Shown: positions 25,928-33,874 of the stretch, in pieces
How positions within the stretch are numbered: the first letter of the stretch is position 1
Layout: every line of letters starts with the position of its first letter
From: an uncultured Geobacteraceae bacterium
GTDB lineage: Bacteria; Desulfobacterota; Desulfuromonadia; Geobacterales; Pseudopelobacteraceae
DNA length: 38,171 bases
NCBI GenBank assembly: GCA_903876875.1
Contig: CAIRBT010000017.1
Location: 1-38,171 of the forward strand
Direction: 5' to 3'
Program-made: the position numbers and the translations under genes
Notes under the pieces: generated by a model
Database searches by the model: none
What the model saw: only the letters and a program-made list of their open reading frames with translations
What the model was told of the DNA's origin: nothing

Positions 25928-26635
25928 TCATATTTTTGACTCAAGGAGCAACAACCTCCCCATGGTTTTTTTGATGGAATCCCGATGGATGGTGAACACA
26001 ACCGTCAGAATAAAGCTGAGTTCAATATAATTAATCCCCCGTGCTTGGGGATTTTCAACCCCATTATGCGGCGTACAGTGTACGCTTGTTTCTTCAGCAA
26101 GGTGTACCCGGCAGACCAATGGACGTACCGGCCAGATAGTACATGTTTTTTCTGTTTTATGTAAGAAAATGCATGATTGACCATCAATGTGCTGGTCGTT
26201 CCAGGTGGTGACACCGGTATGATCCAACGAACTATCACATTCAACGTACTCAAGTTGACGGCGCAGCTTCTCGTAATCAAGGAAAATACCCTCCGCACTG
26301 CAATACTCCCGTATGCCACCAGCCTCCTCTGAAGTGCAGTACACCACCTCATGGCAGCAGTTACCACACCCTTTATGGCAGTAGGGAGGCGGGTACCCAT
26401 ATCTACGATCACGGGCGGTTAAGGTTTCAATTAGCTCATCCACCAGAGCATGAATTAACCGGGTACGGGATTGTCCCGCCCCAAGATAGAGTTCACCAAT
26501 TCTTCTGAATTCCTGCCAAAGGTGCTCCGACGGCAGACTCTCCATCTCATCGGGCAGATTACCATAAAGCAACATATCGCCGTTTTTTATAACATTTTTT
26601 TCTACCCACGTTCGATCACTGAGTGATATCTCCAT
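25928..26635 (-). CDS. YkgJ-type cysteine-cluster protein
   Basis: The 235-residue protein has the YkgJ/UPF0153 zinc- or iron-chelating pattern. The main cluster is CHKGCGNCCHE (Cys-x3-Cys-x2-Cys-Cys), followed by CIFLHKTEKTCTIWPVRPLVCRVHLAEE, whose Cys residues are the usual remaining ligands. The N-terminal 90 residues are helical and not informative. The family is widespread and its biochemical role is unknown; a bound metal is inferred from relatives. It is transcribed toward the SUI1 gene, and only 21 bases separate the two stops. No strong terminator is visible in that gap. Confidence 0.88.
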   Translation of the reverse strand: MEISLSDRTWVEKNVIKNGDMLLYGNLPDEMESLPSEHLWQEFRRIGELYLGAGQSRTRLIHALVDELIETLTARDRRYGYPPPYCHKGCGNCCHEVVYCTSEEAGGIREYCSAEGIFLDYEKLRRQLEYVECDSSLDHTGVTTWNDQHIDGQSCIFLHKTEKTCTIWPVRPLVCRVHLAEETSVHCTPHNGVENPQARGINYIELSFILTVVFTIHRDSIKKTMGRLLLLESKI

Positions 26636-26731
26636 AATGCGTCCCGACCTCCCGGAGTCTCAATTCATGGCATTGGACAGCTAACAGCAGACTGTATACA
26701 CCAATTCTTCAAGAAAACAGTCAATAATATC

Positions 26732-26760
26732 TTGACCTATTTTCGAATATCACTTATTGT
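26732..26760 (+). promoter_or_regulatory. Probable promoter of tRNA-Leu and the downstream tig-clpP-clpX genes
   Basis: TTGACC (26732-26737, 5 of 6), a 17-base spacer and TATTGT (26755-26760, 4 of 6) lie about 57 bases before the mature tRNA end. The gap 26636-26823 also contains the hairpins described below. Confidence 0.55.
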
Positions 26761-26788
26761 CATGAATCTTTACCCCTTTGGGGATCGT

Positions 26789-26813
26789 AACCACGAACAA
26801 TCGTTTCGTGGTT
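26789..26813. promoter_or_regulatory. Perfect 9-bp inverted repeat in the tRNA-Leu leader
   Basis: AACCACGAA (26789-26797) and TTCGTGGTT (26805-26813) are separated by 7 bases and end 10 bases before the tRNA. A second small hairpin, CCCC-TTT-GGGG, lies at 26773-26783. Both fall between the promoter and the mature 5' end. They could be leader structure removed by RNase P, or an operator. Confidence 0.45.
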
Positions 26814-26823
26814 CAAAGCAGTT

Positions 26824-26908
26824 GCGAGAGTGGCGGAATTGGCAGACGCACCAGACTTAGGATCTGGCACCGTAAGGTATAGGAGTTCAAGTCTCCTCTC
26901 TCGCACCA
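26824..26908 (+). tRNA. tRNA-Leu (anticodon TAG)
   Basis: The 85-base gene has an acceptor stem GCGAGAG/CTCTCGC, an anticodon stem CCAGA/TCTGG with loop CTTAGGA (anticodon 26858-26860), a long class II variable arm and an encoded CCA end at 26906-26908. The TAG anticodon reads CUN leucine codons. It lies 74 bases upstream of tig in the order seen in Geobacter-type genomes. Confidence 0.97.
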
Positions 26909-26982
26909 TCCATACATTCCGATGTTTGATCCACGAATTTCAGATGCAAACATTAATTTCACCATAGAAGAGGACAACTACT

Positions 26983-28293
26983 ATGCAGGTTAACGTCGAA
27001 ACAGTGAGCACGGTTCAGAAAAAAGTATCCATTGAAGTTCCTGTTGAGCTGGTAAATGAAGAAATAGAAAAGGCTTTTTCAGCCATTCAAAAGAAAGCAA
27101 AACTACAGGGGTTCCGCCCCGGCAAAGCTCCCCTGCAGCTTATTAAGCGCACCTACGCCGATGCCATGCGCAATGATGTGATGCGCCGTCTGTTTCAGCA
27201 GACACTTTATAAGGCATTGGATGAGCATAAAATCGAGCCTCTCGAAGCTCCGGTCATTGAGACCGAGTTGCTTGAAGCTGGACAGCCCTTCAAATATACC
27301 GCCCTGGTAGAAATTATGCCGCAAATACTCTTGAATGACTACACCGGTCTGGTAGCTAAAAAAGAAATTTTTGAGGCAAAACCGGAGTCGATCACCGCAG
27401 AACTGACCCAGATGCAGGAAAATATGGCTCAAATGATTCCGCTTGAAGACGATGCAGTGATTGAAACAGGCCACTCTGTCTCTGTTACCTATTCCATAGC
27501 TGTTGAAGGTGATCCGGAAGAAACCAGTGGCGAACAGGAGACCACCGTTGAAATCGGTGGTAAAAAACTTATTGCCGGTCTTGAAGAACAACTGCTTGGC
27601 ATGAAAGCGGGGGAGACAAAAGAGTTCACCCTTGATCTGCCCGCTGAAGAGGGTGAAGAAGAGGAACCGGTTAAACGGGGAATTTTTACGGTAACGGTCA
27701 CCGATATCAAGCGAAAGGAACTGCCGGATCTTGATGATGATTTCGCTCAGCAGCTTGGCGAATATGAAACCATTGATGAGCTTCGCACTAAAATGTCTGA
27801 ATACCACGAAAAATATGAGCAGGATCGTATCGACAATGACCTGAAAGATCGGATAATTCAGGCACTGATTGAGAAAAATCCGCTGGATGTTCCAGAATCA
27901 ATGATTAACCGTCAATTAGATCATATGTTTGAAAACCTGAAAACAAGACTTAAAAGCCAAAAGATGTCGCTGGAAATGATGGGGCTTGATGCTGATGGTT
28001 TCCGTGCCCGCTTCCGAGAAGATGCCATTAATAAGGTGAAAGGTGGCTTACTGCTGGTGGCACTGGTTGAAAAGGAAAATATTACGGTAAGTGACGACGA
28101 TCTTGCAGAGCAGTACGAAAAGATTGCCGCAGGTAATCCGGAAATGCTCGACCGCATCAAGACGTATTACGGCTCAAACAATCAGGCGAAACAGTCCATA
28201 ACTGCTGAGATTAAAGAAAACAAAGCAATCTCCTGCCTTATTGAGCGCGCAGAGATAACCGAAGTAAGTGCAGAGCAGCTCAAAGCAGCGTAA
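26983..28293 (+). CDS. tig: Trigger factor
   Basis: Trigger factor is the ribosome-bound chaperone and peptidyl-prolyl isomerase that receives nascent chains. The 436-residue protein has the usual three parts. The ribosome-binding N-domain includes GFRPGKAPLQLIKRTYAD, a form of the GFRxGKxP signature. The FKBP-type domain spans about 155-245 (VSVTYSIAVEG, then GGKKLIAGLEEQLLGMKAGETKEFTLDLP). The helical C-terminal arms hold NPLDVPESMINRQLDHMF. The length is normal. It is followed by clpP after 12 bases, so protein folding and degradation genes are co-transcribed. Confidence 0.96.
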   Translation: MQVNVETVSTVQKKVSIEVPVELVNEEIEKAFSAIQKKAKLQGFRPGKAPLQLIKRTYADAMRNDVMRRLFQQTLYKALDEHKIEPLEAPVIETELLEAGQPFKYTALVEIMPQILLNDYTGLVAKKEIFEAKPESITAELTQMQENMAQMIPLEDDAVIETGHSVSVTYSIAVEGDPEETSGEQETTVEIGGKKLIAGLEEQLLGMKAGETKEFTLDLPAEEGEEEEPVKRGIFTVTVTDIKRKELPDLDDDFAQQLGEYETIDELRTKMSEYHEKYEQDRIDNDLKDRIIQALIEKNPLDVPESMINRQLDHMFENLKTRLKSQKMSLEMMGLDADGFRARFREDAINKVKGGLLLVALVEKENITVSDDDLAEQYEKIAAGNPEMLDRIKTYYGSNNQAKQSITAEIKENKAISCLIERAEITEVSAEQLKAA

Positions 28294-28305
28294 GGAGATT
28301 CACCA

Positions 28306-28908
28306 ATGTATATCCCAATGGTTGTTGAACAGAGTGGCAGGGGTGAACGGGCGTATGACATCTACTCCCGCATGCTTAAGGAAAGAATCATCTTTCTTGG
28401 CGGCGGCATAGATGACAATGTGGCCAACCTCATTATTGCCCAACTGCTGTTCCTTGAGGCGGAAGATCCTGACAAGGATATTCACCTCTATATAAACTCA
28501 CCCGGCGGAGTAGTTACCGCAGGCATGGCTATTTTTGACACCATGAGATACATCAAGGCACCGGTTTCTACAATTTGTGTTGGACAGGCGGCCTCAATGG
28601 GAGCAGTTCTGTTGACTGCCGGGGAAAAGGGCAAACGTTTCAGCCTCAGCCATTCACGCATCATGATTCATCAACCTCTGGGTGGTTTTCAGGGACAGGC
28701 TACTGACATCAGTATCCACGCCAAAGAAATTCTCCGCATGAAGGATGAATTGAACGGTATTCTTGCAGATTTATCCGGTCAGCCCAAGGAACGGGTCGAG
28801 GCCGATACTGAGCGTGACTACTTCATGTCGGCGGAAGATGCTAAGGAATACGGCTTAATTGATGCCATTTTTACCCGCAAGCCACACACCGGAGAAACAA
28901 CACTATGA
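28306..28908 (+). CDS. clpP: ATP-dependent Clp protease proteolytic subunit
   Basis: The 200-residue serine protease has the catalytic triad Ser97 (GQAASMGAV), His122 (RIMIHQP) and Asp171 (DTERDYFMS). The N-terminal [29 protein letters not shown] is the usual ClpP start; processing after a few residues is possible. It forms the tetradecameric chamber that degrades proteins unfolded by ClpX. GGAG lies 9 bases before the ATG. Its stop overlaps the clpX start by 4 bases. Confidence 0.98.
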   Translation: MYIPMVVEQSGRGERAYDIYSRMLKERIIFLGGGIDDNVANLIIAQLLFLEAEDPDKDIHLYINSPGGVVTAGMAIFDTMRYIKAPVSTICVGQAASMGAVLLTAGEKGKRFSLSHSRIMIHQPLGGFQGQATDISIHAKEILRMKDELNGILADLSGQPKERVEADTERDYFMSAEDAKEYGLIDAIFTRKPHTGETTL

Positions 28909-30161
28909 GTCGTCGTGACGCAGCGCAGGACAACCTTACCTGCTCTTTCTGCGGAAAAAACCAGGAAGATGTAAAAAAACTTATTGCCGGACCGGCCGTA
29001 TTCATATGCGATGAATGTATCGAACTCTGCAATGATATCATTGCTGAAGAATTAAAGCTTGAAGAAACCACCGGGCCGGATTTGAATAAACTGCCGAAGC
29101 CCCGTGAGATTAAAGACATTCTTGATGAATACGTCATTGGTCAGGACATGGCGAAAAAAGTTCTTTCCGTGGCGGTATACAATCATTACAAGCGGATTGA
29201 ATCCGGTAACAAACCGGGTGAAGTTGAGATGCAAAAAAGCAATATTCTGCTGCTCGGCCCCACCGGTTCGGGTAAAACTCTTCTTGCTCAAACCCTGGCA
29301 CGGATTCTGAAAGTTCCCTTTGCCATGGCAGATGCCACCAATCTGACGGAGGCCGGCTATGTGGGTGAAGATGTTGAGAACATCATCCTCACCCTGCTCC
29401 AGGCATCGGATTATGATGTTGAACGCGCCCAGAAAGGCATTGTCTATATCGACGAAATCGATAAAATTGCCCGAAAATCTGATTCTCCCTCCATCACACG
29501 AGATGTGTCCGGTGAAGGGGTTCAGCAGGCACTCCTCAAGATTATTGAGGGTACCATTGCCAGCATCCCTCCCAAGGGGGGAAGAAAGCATCCGCAGCAG
29601 GAATTCATGAAGGTTGATACGACCAACATCCTGTTTATCTGCGGCGGGGCATTTGCCGGCTTAGAAACGGTCATCCAGCAGCGTATTGGTAAGAAAACCC
29701 TCGGTTTTGGTGCTGATATTAAAAAACGCGAAGAAAAAAAGCTCGGCGAACTGTTGAAAAGCCTCACCCCGGAAGACCTCTTGAAATACGGTTATATCCC
29801 TGAATTTATCGGCAGGCTCCCCATGTTGGCTACCCTGACCGAACTCGATGAAGAGGCACTGGTTCAGATCCTCAAAGAGCCTAAAAACTCACTGGTAAAA
29901 CAGTATCAGAAACTTTTTGACCTTGAGAGTGTGCGGCTCCGTTTTACCGATGGCTCCTTGGTAGCTATCGCCAAAGAAGCATTAAAACGTAATACCGGTG
30001 CCCGTGGCTTGCGGGCAATTATGGAAAACTCCATGCTGGATATTATGTACGAAGTTCCCTCCCAGCTGAACGTGCAGGAAGTTGTTATCAACGAAGACGT
30101 TATTTATCACAAAGATAAACCACTAATCGTCTTTGATCAGGATTTAAAAGAAGCAGCCTAA
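28905..30161 (+). CDS. clpX: ATP-dependent Clp protease ATPase subunit ClpX
   Basis: The 418-residue unfoldase has the N-terminal zinc-binding domain with Cys13, Cys16, Cys35 and Cys38. The AAA+ core follows, with Walker A GPTGSGKT near residue 118, the pore loop [10 protein letters not shown], Walker [14 protein letters not shown], the IGF-type ClpP-docking loop (here [11 protein letters not shown]) and the sensor 2 motif [13 protein letters not shown]. It recognises tagged or damaged proteins and feeds them to ClpP. It starts at an ATGA overlap with clpP. No lon gene follows within the window, although lon often comes next in related gene orders. Confidence 0.98.
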   Translation: MSRRDAAQDNLTCSFCGKNQEDVKKLIAGPAVFICDECIELCNDIIAEELKLEETTGPDLNKLPKPREIKDILDEYVIGQDMAKKVLSVAVYNHYKRIESGNKPGEVEMQKSNILLLGPTGSGKTLLAQTLARILKVPFAMADATNLTEAGYVGEDVENIILTLLQASDYDVERAQKGIVYIDEIDKIARKSDSPSITRDVSGEGVQQALLKIIEGTIASIPPKGGRKHPQQEFMKVDTTNILFICGGAFAGLETVIQQRIGKKTLGFGADIKKREEKKLGELLKSLTPEDLLKYGYIPEFIGRLPMLATLTELDEEALVQILKEPKNSLVKQYQKLFDLESVRLRFTDGSLVAIAKEALKRNTGARGLRAIMENSMLDIMYEVPSQLNVQEVVINEDVIYHKDKPLIVFDQDLKEAA

Positions 30162-30171
30162 TAAATAAAGC

Positions 30172-30201
30172 TTGACTTGTTTCGGCTCATCATGGTATAT
30201 G
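30172..30201 (+). promoter_or_regulatory. Probable promoter of the tRNA-Asp/tRNA-Val unit
   Basis: TTGACT (30172-30177, 5 of 6) and TATATG (30196-30201) are separated by 18 bases, about 84 bases before tRNA-Asp. It begins 11 bases after the clpX stop. Confidence 0.6.
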
Positions 30202-30284
30202 TTTTGTCGCTTCGCAGCATCTAGTTACTTTTAAGAGTACAAAGTTACTATTGAGTAGTACCAAAAAGAAGAAGTATTTCTTTA

Positions 30285-30361
30285 GGGGTTGTAGCTCAGT
30301 TGGTTAGAGTGCCAGCCTGTCACGCTGGAAGTCGCGGGTTCGAGCCCCGTCAACCCCGCCA
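30285..30361 (+). tRNA. tRNA-Asp (anticodon GTC)
   Basis: The 77-base gene has acceptor stem GGGGTTG/CAACCCC, anticodon stem CCAGC/GCTGG with loop CTGTCAC (anticodon 30319-30321), a standard T arm (GCGGGTTCGAGCCCCGT) and an encoded CCA end. Confidence 0.98.
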
Positions 30362-30370
30362 TAATGTAGA

Positions 30371-30446
30371 GGGCGAATAGCTCAGCTGGGAGAGCGCCAG
30401 CCTTACAAGCTGGATGTCACAGGTTCGATCCCTGTTTCGCCCACCA
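30371..30446 (+). tRNA. tRNA-Val (anticodon TAC)
   Basis: The 76-base gene starts 9 bases after tRNA-Asp. It has acceptor stem GGGCGAA/TTCGCCC, anticodon stem CCAGC/GCTGG with loop CTTACAA (anticodon 30404-30406) and an encoded CCA end. The two tRNAs share one promoter and one terminator. Confidence 0.98.
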
Positions 30447-30449
30447 ATC

Positions 30450-30484
30450 AACAGCCATCTGGTTTACCAGGTGGCTGTTTTTTT
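30450..30484 (+). terminator. Intrinsic terminator of the tRNA-Asp/tRNA-Val unit
   Basis: A 12-bp stem (30451-30462 with 30467-30478, one G-T pair) with loop TTTA is followed by seven T residues (30478-30484). It begins 4 bases after the tRNA-Val CCA. Confidence 0.92.
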
Positions 30485-30539
30485 CAGTCCCATCCCGGGA
30501 CTACCCTCCGCCATCGTTACCACCGATTTGGAGATGCAC

Positions 30540-30953
30540 ATGTTAATGGAGTGGCAGTCAACTTTTGAAACCGGCATCACGGATTTTGACGAGCACCATA
30601 AACAGCTCTTCGACCTTATTAATATGGCACACGATGGTATCAACTACGGTGCCGAAATTGATGAGTTACGTGCCGTTCTCGATGAACTAATCACCTACGC
30701 AGAATATCATTTCATTTCTGAAGAATACTGGATGGAGCAGTGTCAGTTCCCTCTTTTTTTTAGCCATCGCGAAGAGCACCGGAAATTCACCAAAACCATC
30801 CGGAAGTTCAAGGAAGATTTTCAACAAGGAAAAGCCGATTTATCGTTGGAGGTACTCAACTTTCTTGTGGAATGGCTCAATTCTCACATACTCGGCTCTG
30901 ACGCACAATATGGGGCATTTGCCAGACTTATGCCCATACCAACATCATACTAA
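30540..30953 (+). CDS. Bacteriohemerythrin
   Basis: From ATG 30540 the protein has 137 residues and the single-domain hemerythrin pattern: MEWQSTFETGITDFDEHHKQLFDLIN, then EYHFISEEYWM (His-x3-Glu), then HREEHRKF (His-x3-His), and finally HILGSD (His-x4-Asp). These supply the di-iron ligands that bind oxygen reversibly. TTGGAG lies 6 bases upstream of the start; an ORF extension back into tRNA-Val is not credible. In anaerobes such proteins are thought to store, sense or scavenge oxygen. It precedes the lipoprotein/NosL cluster by 24 bases and may share its transcript. Confidence 0.93.
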   Translation: MLMEWQSTFETGITDFDEHHKQLFDLINMAHDGINYGAEIDELRAVLDELITYAEYHFISEEYWMEQCQFPLFFSHREEHRKFTKTIRKFKEDFQQGKADLSLEVLNFLVEWLNSHILGSDAQYGAFARLMPIPTSY

Positions 30954-30977
30954 TCCGTTCATTAATCTGGAGGTTCC

Positions 30978-31478
30978 ATGAAAACATCACATGCTGTACT
31001 GCTCGGTTCCCTTGTATCGCTCCTACTGTCCGGCTGTGCCACCATTGGTACATCGCCCAAGGGGCTTGAGATGCCAATCGAGAAGGCCGCAATCAAGTTT
31101 TCCTCAGATATCAAGGAGGGGGGATACCAGTTGGTTGGCACTGAAGAGCTCAAAAAATGGCTCGATAGCGGGAAGAAGCTGACGGTCATCAGTACATTGC
31201 CAGCACGCGATGACAAGCAACTTGGCACGCTCCCTTCGGCGGTCAGTGGTACCATGCCAAAATCAGAAAAAGACCTCACACCGGCTGACAAGAATGGCAT
31301 CTTACTGGCTGCCGGCAGTGACAAAGAACAGACCGTTGTAGTCTACTGCGGTTTTGTAGCATGCCGCAGAAGCCACCTGGGTGCCAAGATACTTGTTGAA
31401 AATGGCTATAAACAGGTTTACCGTTACCCGGCAGGTATTGCTGGATGGCGTGAAGCCGATTTCCCGGTAAACAAGTAG
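30978..31478 (+). CDS. Rhodanese-like lipoprotein
   Basis: The 166-residue protein has a lipoprotein signal (MKTSHAVLLGSLVSLLLSGC, lipid-modified Cys20), so it should be anchored in the envelope. Residues about 50-165 form a rhodanese domain: QLVGTEELKKWLDSGKKLTVIS, a TLPSAVSGT segment, and the active loop YCGFVACRRSHLGAKIL, with Cys124 as the expected persulfide-carrying residue and a second Cys at 129. It ends KQVYRYPAGIAGWREADFPV as rhodaneses do. It may transfer or sense sulfane sulfur or a redox state in the periplasm. It leads the cluster that contains NosL and an ABC exporter; a GGAGG site precedes the ATG. Confidence 0.9.
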   Translation: MKTSHAVLLGSLVSLLLSGCATIGTSPKGLEMPIEKAAIKFSSDIKEGGYQLVGTEELKKWLDSGKKLTVISTLPARDDKQLGTLPSAVSGTMPKSEKDLTPADKNGILLAAGSDKEQTVVVYCGFVACRRSHLGAKILVENGYKQVYRYPAGIAGWREADFPVNK

Positions 31479-31484
31479 TTTCTC

Positions 31485-31928
31485 GTGAGATTACTCCTTA
31501 CAGCTCTCTTGTCATCATGTATGCTTGTTTCCGGCTGTGCAACAAACCAGCTCCAGAAACGACAGGGAGAGCAGTCAAACGTATTCGGCATTGAATTATA
31601 CTCAACGGTTGATTATCGTCAGATAGGGTCGGCTACGGCAGTTGAAGAACCCTGTCTTAAAGGTTATGAACGAAGCTTCGACGCCATCGACGTAACCATC
31701 GGTTACGGTTTTAATAATAAAATCAGGAAAATCACCACGAGAAACCGTTCCACCAGCATGTATGGAATAGTCCCCGGCATGGCTCTTGTTGACGGACAGC
31801 AGCGGGCTGAACGAGCAGGTTTCTCGCGTATTTCCCCCTATATATTTCATTTCAACGATCTTTCACTGACGTTGTTGGCAGACAGTAATGATCTCCTGTT
31901 CGGTATTACTGTTGAACGTATTGATTAA
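31485..31928 (+). CDS. Lipoprotein of unknown function
   Basis: The 147-residue protein starts at GTG 31485, 6 bases after the preceding stop, and has a lipobox (MLVSGC, Cys18). The mature part is mainly beta-like (FGIELYSTVDYRQIGSA, FDAIDVTIGYGFNNKIRKITTRN, YIFHFNDLSLTLLADSNDLLFGITVERI) with one further Cys in EEPCLKGYE. I do not recognise a family. The position between a rhodanese-like lipoprotein and NosL, with very short gaps, suggests a role in the same envelope process. The upstream ribosome binding site is weak, which fits translation coupled to the gene before it. Confidence 0.8.
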   Translation: MRLLLTALLSSCMLVSGCATNQLQKRQGEQSNVFGIELYSTVDYRQIGSATAVEEPCLKGYERSFDAIDVTIGYGFNNKIRKITTRNRSTSMYGIVPGMALVDGQQRAERAGFSRISPYIFHFNDLSLTLLADSNDLLFGITVERID

Positions 31929-31939
31929 AGGATGTTTTC

Positions 31940-32407
31940 ATGAAGAACATAACTACGCTCTGTCTTACGATCGCCTTGTTCTGGACGACCACTCTTTTGG
32001 CCGCAGACAAGGGGGCGTCTCCCGTTCCGGCAACAGCCAAATGTGCCGTGTGCGGCATGTTTGTGGCAAAGTACCCGGAATGGGCATCAACTGCCCGTTT
32101 CAAGGATGGCACCCTCAGTTACTATGATGGCCCCAAAGATATGTTCAACCATTACTTTAATACGACACGCTATACACCGGGAAAACAGCAGGCGGATATT
32201 ATCACGCTCACGGTTAAAGATTACTATTCACTAACCCCCCTTGATGCAAAAACCGCTTACTACGTTATCGGCAGCGACGTCTCCGGCCCCATGGGACAGG
32301 AGTTGGTACCCTTTCGCACCGAGAAGGATGCACGAGCTTTCAAAATGGATCATAAGGGGAAGCGGATTATCCGTTTCGCTGAGGTGACCCCTCTCAGTAT
32401 TAAATAG
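31940..32407 (+). CDS. nosL: NosL-family metallochaperone
   Basis: The 155-residue protein has a signal peptide (MKNITTLCLTIALFWTTTLLAA) and then the NosL core: AKCAVCGMFVAKYPEWAS with Cys35, Cys38 and Met40, which bind Cu(I) in characterised NosL. The conserved DGTLSYYDGPKDMFNHYF and AYYVIGSDVSGPMGQELVPF follow. In denitrifiers NosL delivers copper to nitrous-oxide reductase. No nosZ, nosD, nosF or nosY is present here, so its client is unknown. No lipobox Cys is evident, unlike many NosL proteins, so it is probably soluble or signal-anchored in the periplasm. AAAGGATG lies just upstream of the ATG. Confidence 0.93.
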   Translation: MKNITTLCLTIALFWTTTLLAADKGASPVPATAKCAVCGMFVAKYPEWASTARFKDGTLSYYDGPKDMFNHYFNTTRYTPGKQQADIITLTVKDYYSLTPLDAKTAYYVIGSDVSGPMGQELVPFRTEKDARAFKMDHKGKRIIRFAEVTPLSIK

Positions 32408-32446
32408 GTGCACAAGCGAAAAAGCCGGTAACTGGAGCAGATTGAG

Positions 32447-32740
32447 ATGCGAAGTTCATCCCGTTTTTTGATGACTATTCTGATGGGAGTAAGCGTCGTT
32501 ACTCTGCTTCCCCTCCATGCAGAGTACCGTCAACGGATGTCACTTCATCCGGAAAATCGCCCCCCGCAGGCACTTGCCGCACTCAAGCTCACCGATCTTT
32601 GCCTGGCTACCGAAGCGCGTCATACCCGCCATCCTTCACTGGCAGACCGCCACTCGCCATTTCAGGAACATCCAGCAGCACTTGATTTCTTTCCCTCCGG
32701 ATCTCTGATACTTCCCCACGCTCCCACGCATACACCATGA
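32447..32740 (+). CDS. Small exported His-rich protein
   Basis: The 97-residue protein has an N-terminal hydrophobic signal (RFLMTILMGVSVVTLLPLHA) and a short mature part with seven further His residues and one Cys. The segment LTDLCLATEARHTRHPSLAD and then HSPFQEHPAALDFFPSGSL looks conserved rather than random, and the Pro-rich C-terminus ends in THTP. The stop overlaps the permease start by 4 bases, and GGAG precedes the ATG. A neighbouring frame is open for part of this stretch, but this one is favoured by the signal peptide and the overlap. A metal-binding or accessory role with NosL and the transporter is inferred from context only. Confidence 0.7.
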   Translation: MRSSSRFLMTILMGVSVVTLLPLHAEYRQRMSLHPENRPPQALAALKLTDLCLATEARHTRHPSLADRHSPFQEHPAALDFFPSGSLILPHAPTHTP

Positions 32741-33873
32741 TTACTACGCGCGAACGTCACCGGAATATTCTTGATTTTGCACTCTCTTCACTGGGTCGTC
32801 GGGCGGGAAGAAATCTATCCCTGCTGACGATGTATTGCTTGCTCATCTTTGTTCTGGCGTCGCTGCTTTTTTTTGTGTCCGCTTTGAAGCGCGAAGCCGC
32901 ACGTTTGCTGGAGGATGCTCCCGATCTGGTAGTCCAACGGCTGGTTGCCGGGAGACAGGATCTGATACCTGAAAATTACGGAGCGGGCATTGCTGCCATC
33001 AGAGGCGTAGCCCACGTAGAACCACGGCTCTGGGGATACTATTTTGACTCATGGAACGGTGCTAATTACACTGTCATTGCCTCCGACAAGCCAACGGTGA
33101 AGGATGGCATTGCCGCAATCGGTTCCGGGGTTGCACGGAGCCGTAAGATACATGCGGGGGAACTATTTCCACTCCGTTCCCCCGGGACAGAGCCATTATT
33201 ACTGGAGGTCGGTGCCATTTTTCCCGGCACATCCGATTTAATGGCAGCTGATCTGATTATCCTCACTCCCAGTGACTTCCATACTCTCTTTAATTTTCCA
33301 CAGGGAAAGTTCACCGATCTGGCTGTTACGGTAACCAACAGGAAAGAACTCCCCATGGTTGCCGCCAAGATAGCCGCTCTCTATGCCGATTCACGCCCCA
33401 TATTGAAAAGTGAAATTCAAAGAACGTACCAATCTATTTTTGACTGGCGTGGCGGTATGATTCTCCTGGTTCTCCTGTCAGCGGTGCTGTCTTTTATTAT
33501 TTTTGCCTGGGACAGAGCAACCGGTCTTTCCGCCGAAGAACGAAAAGAGATCGGCATCCTGAAGTCAATCGGCTGGGATACCTCCGATGTGCTGCTCTTG
33601 AAATTCTGGGAAGGGTGTGCCATCTCTCTGCCGGCGTTTCTTTGCGGGGTCATTGCTGCCTATTGCCATGTATTCTTTTTCTCAGCACCTTTTTTCTCCC
33701 CGGTTCTCAAAGGGTGGTCAATCCTCTACCCCCAGTTCCAGTTGGTACCGGTCGTCGATATATCACAACTGCTGGTACTTTTTTTCTTCACCGTCGTACC
33801 ATACATAACGGCAACCATCATACCCAACTGGCGAACGGCAACCATGGATCCCGATGCCGCCATGAGGTCATGA
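32737..33873 (+). CDS. FtsX/MacB-type ABC transporter permease
   Basis: The 378-residue membrane protein has the type VII (LolC/FtsX/MacB-like) layout: one span at about 28-52, a periplasmic domain of some 185 residues (DAPDLVVQRLVAGRQDLIPENYGAG, FPGTSDLMAADLIILTPSDF), then three spans near 238-258, 288-312 and 347-368. Between spans 2 and 3 is the coupling sequence AEERKEIGILKSIGWDTSDVLLLKFWEG, typical of the family. It should work with the ATPase encoded 1 base downstream as a mechanotransmission or export machine rather than an importer. The periplasmic part would face the lipoproteins and NosL encoded upstream. Confidence 0.88.
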   Translation: MITTRERHRNILDFALSSLGRRAGRNLSLLTMYCLLIFVLASLLFFVSALKREAARLLEDAPDLVVQRLVAGRQDLIPENYGAGIAAIRGVAHVEPRLWGYYFDSWNGANYTVIASDKPTVKDGIAAIGSGVARSRKIHAGELFPLRSPGTEPLLLEVGAIFPGTSDLMAADLIILTPSDFHTLFNFPQGKFTDLAVTVTNRKELPMVAAKIAALYADSRPILKSEIQRTYQSIFDWRGGMILLVLLSAVLSFIIFAWDRATGLSAEERKEIGILKSIGWDTSDVLLLKFWEGCAISLPAFLCGVIAAYCHVFFFSAPFFSPVLKGWSILYPQFQLVPVVDISQLLVLFFFTVVPYITATIIPNWRTATMDPDAAMRS

Positions 33874-33874
33874 C

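Noticed and set aside
27103-27807. A 234-codon open frame antisense to tig.
   Set aside because: It lies wholly within a well-supported trigger factor gene, and its predicted product has no recognisable pattern; it reflects codon bias of tig.
30414-30539. An extended hemerythrin start inside tRNA-Val.
   Set aside because: The extension would cross a tRNA and an intrinsic terminator. The ATG at 30540 has its own ribosome binding site and fits the family length.
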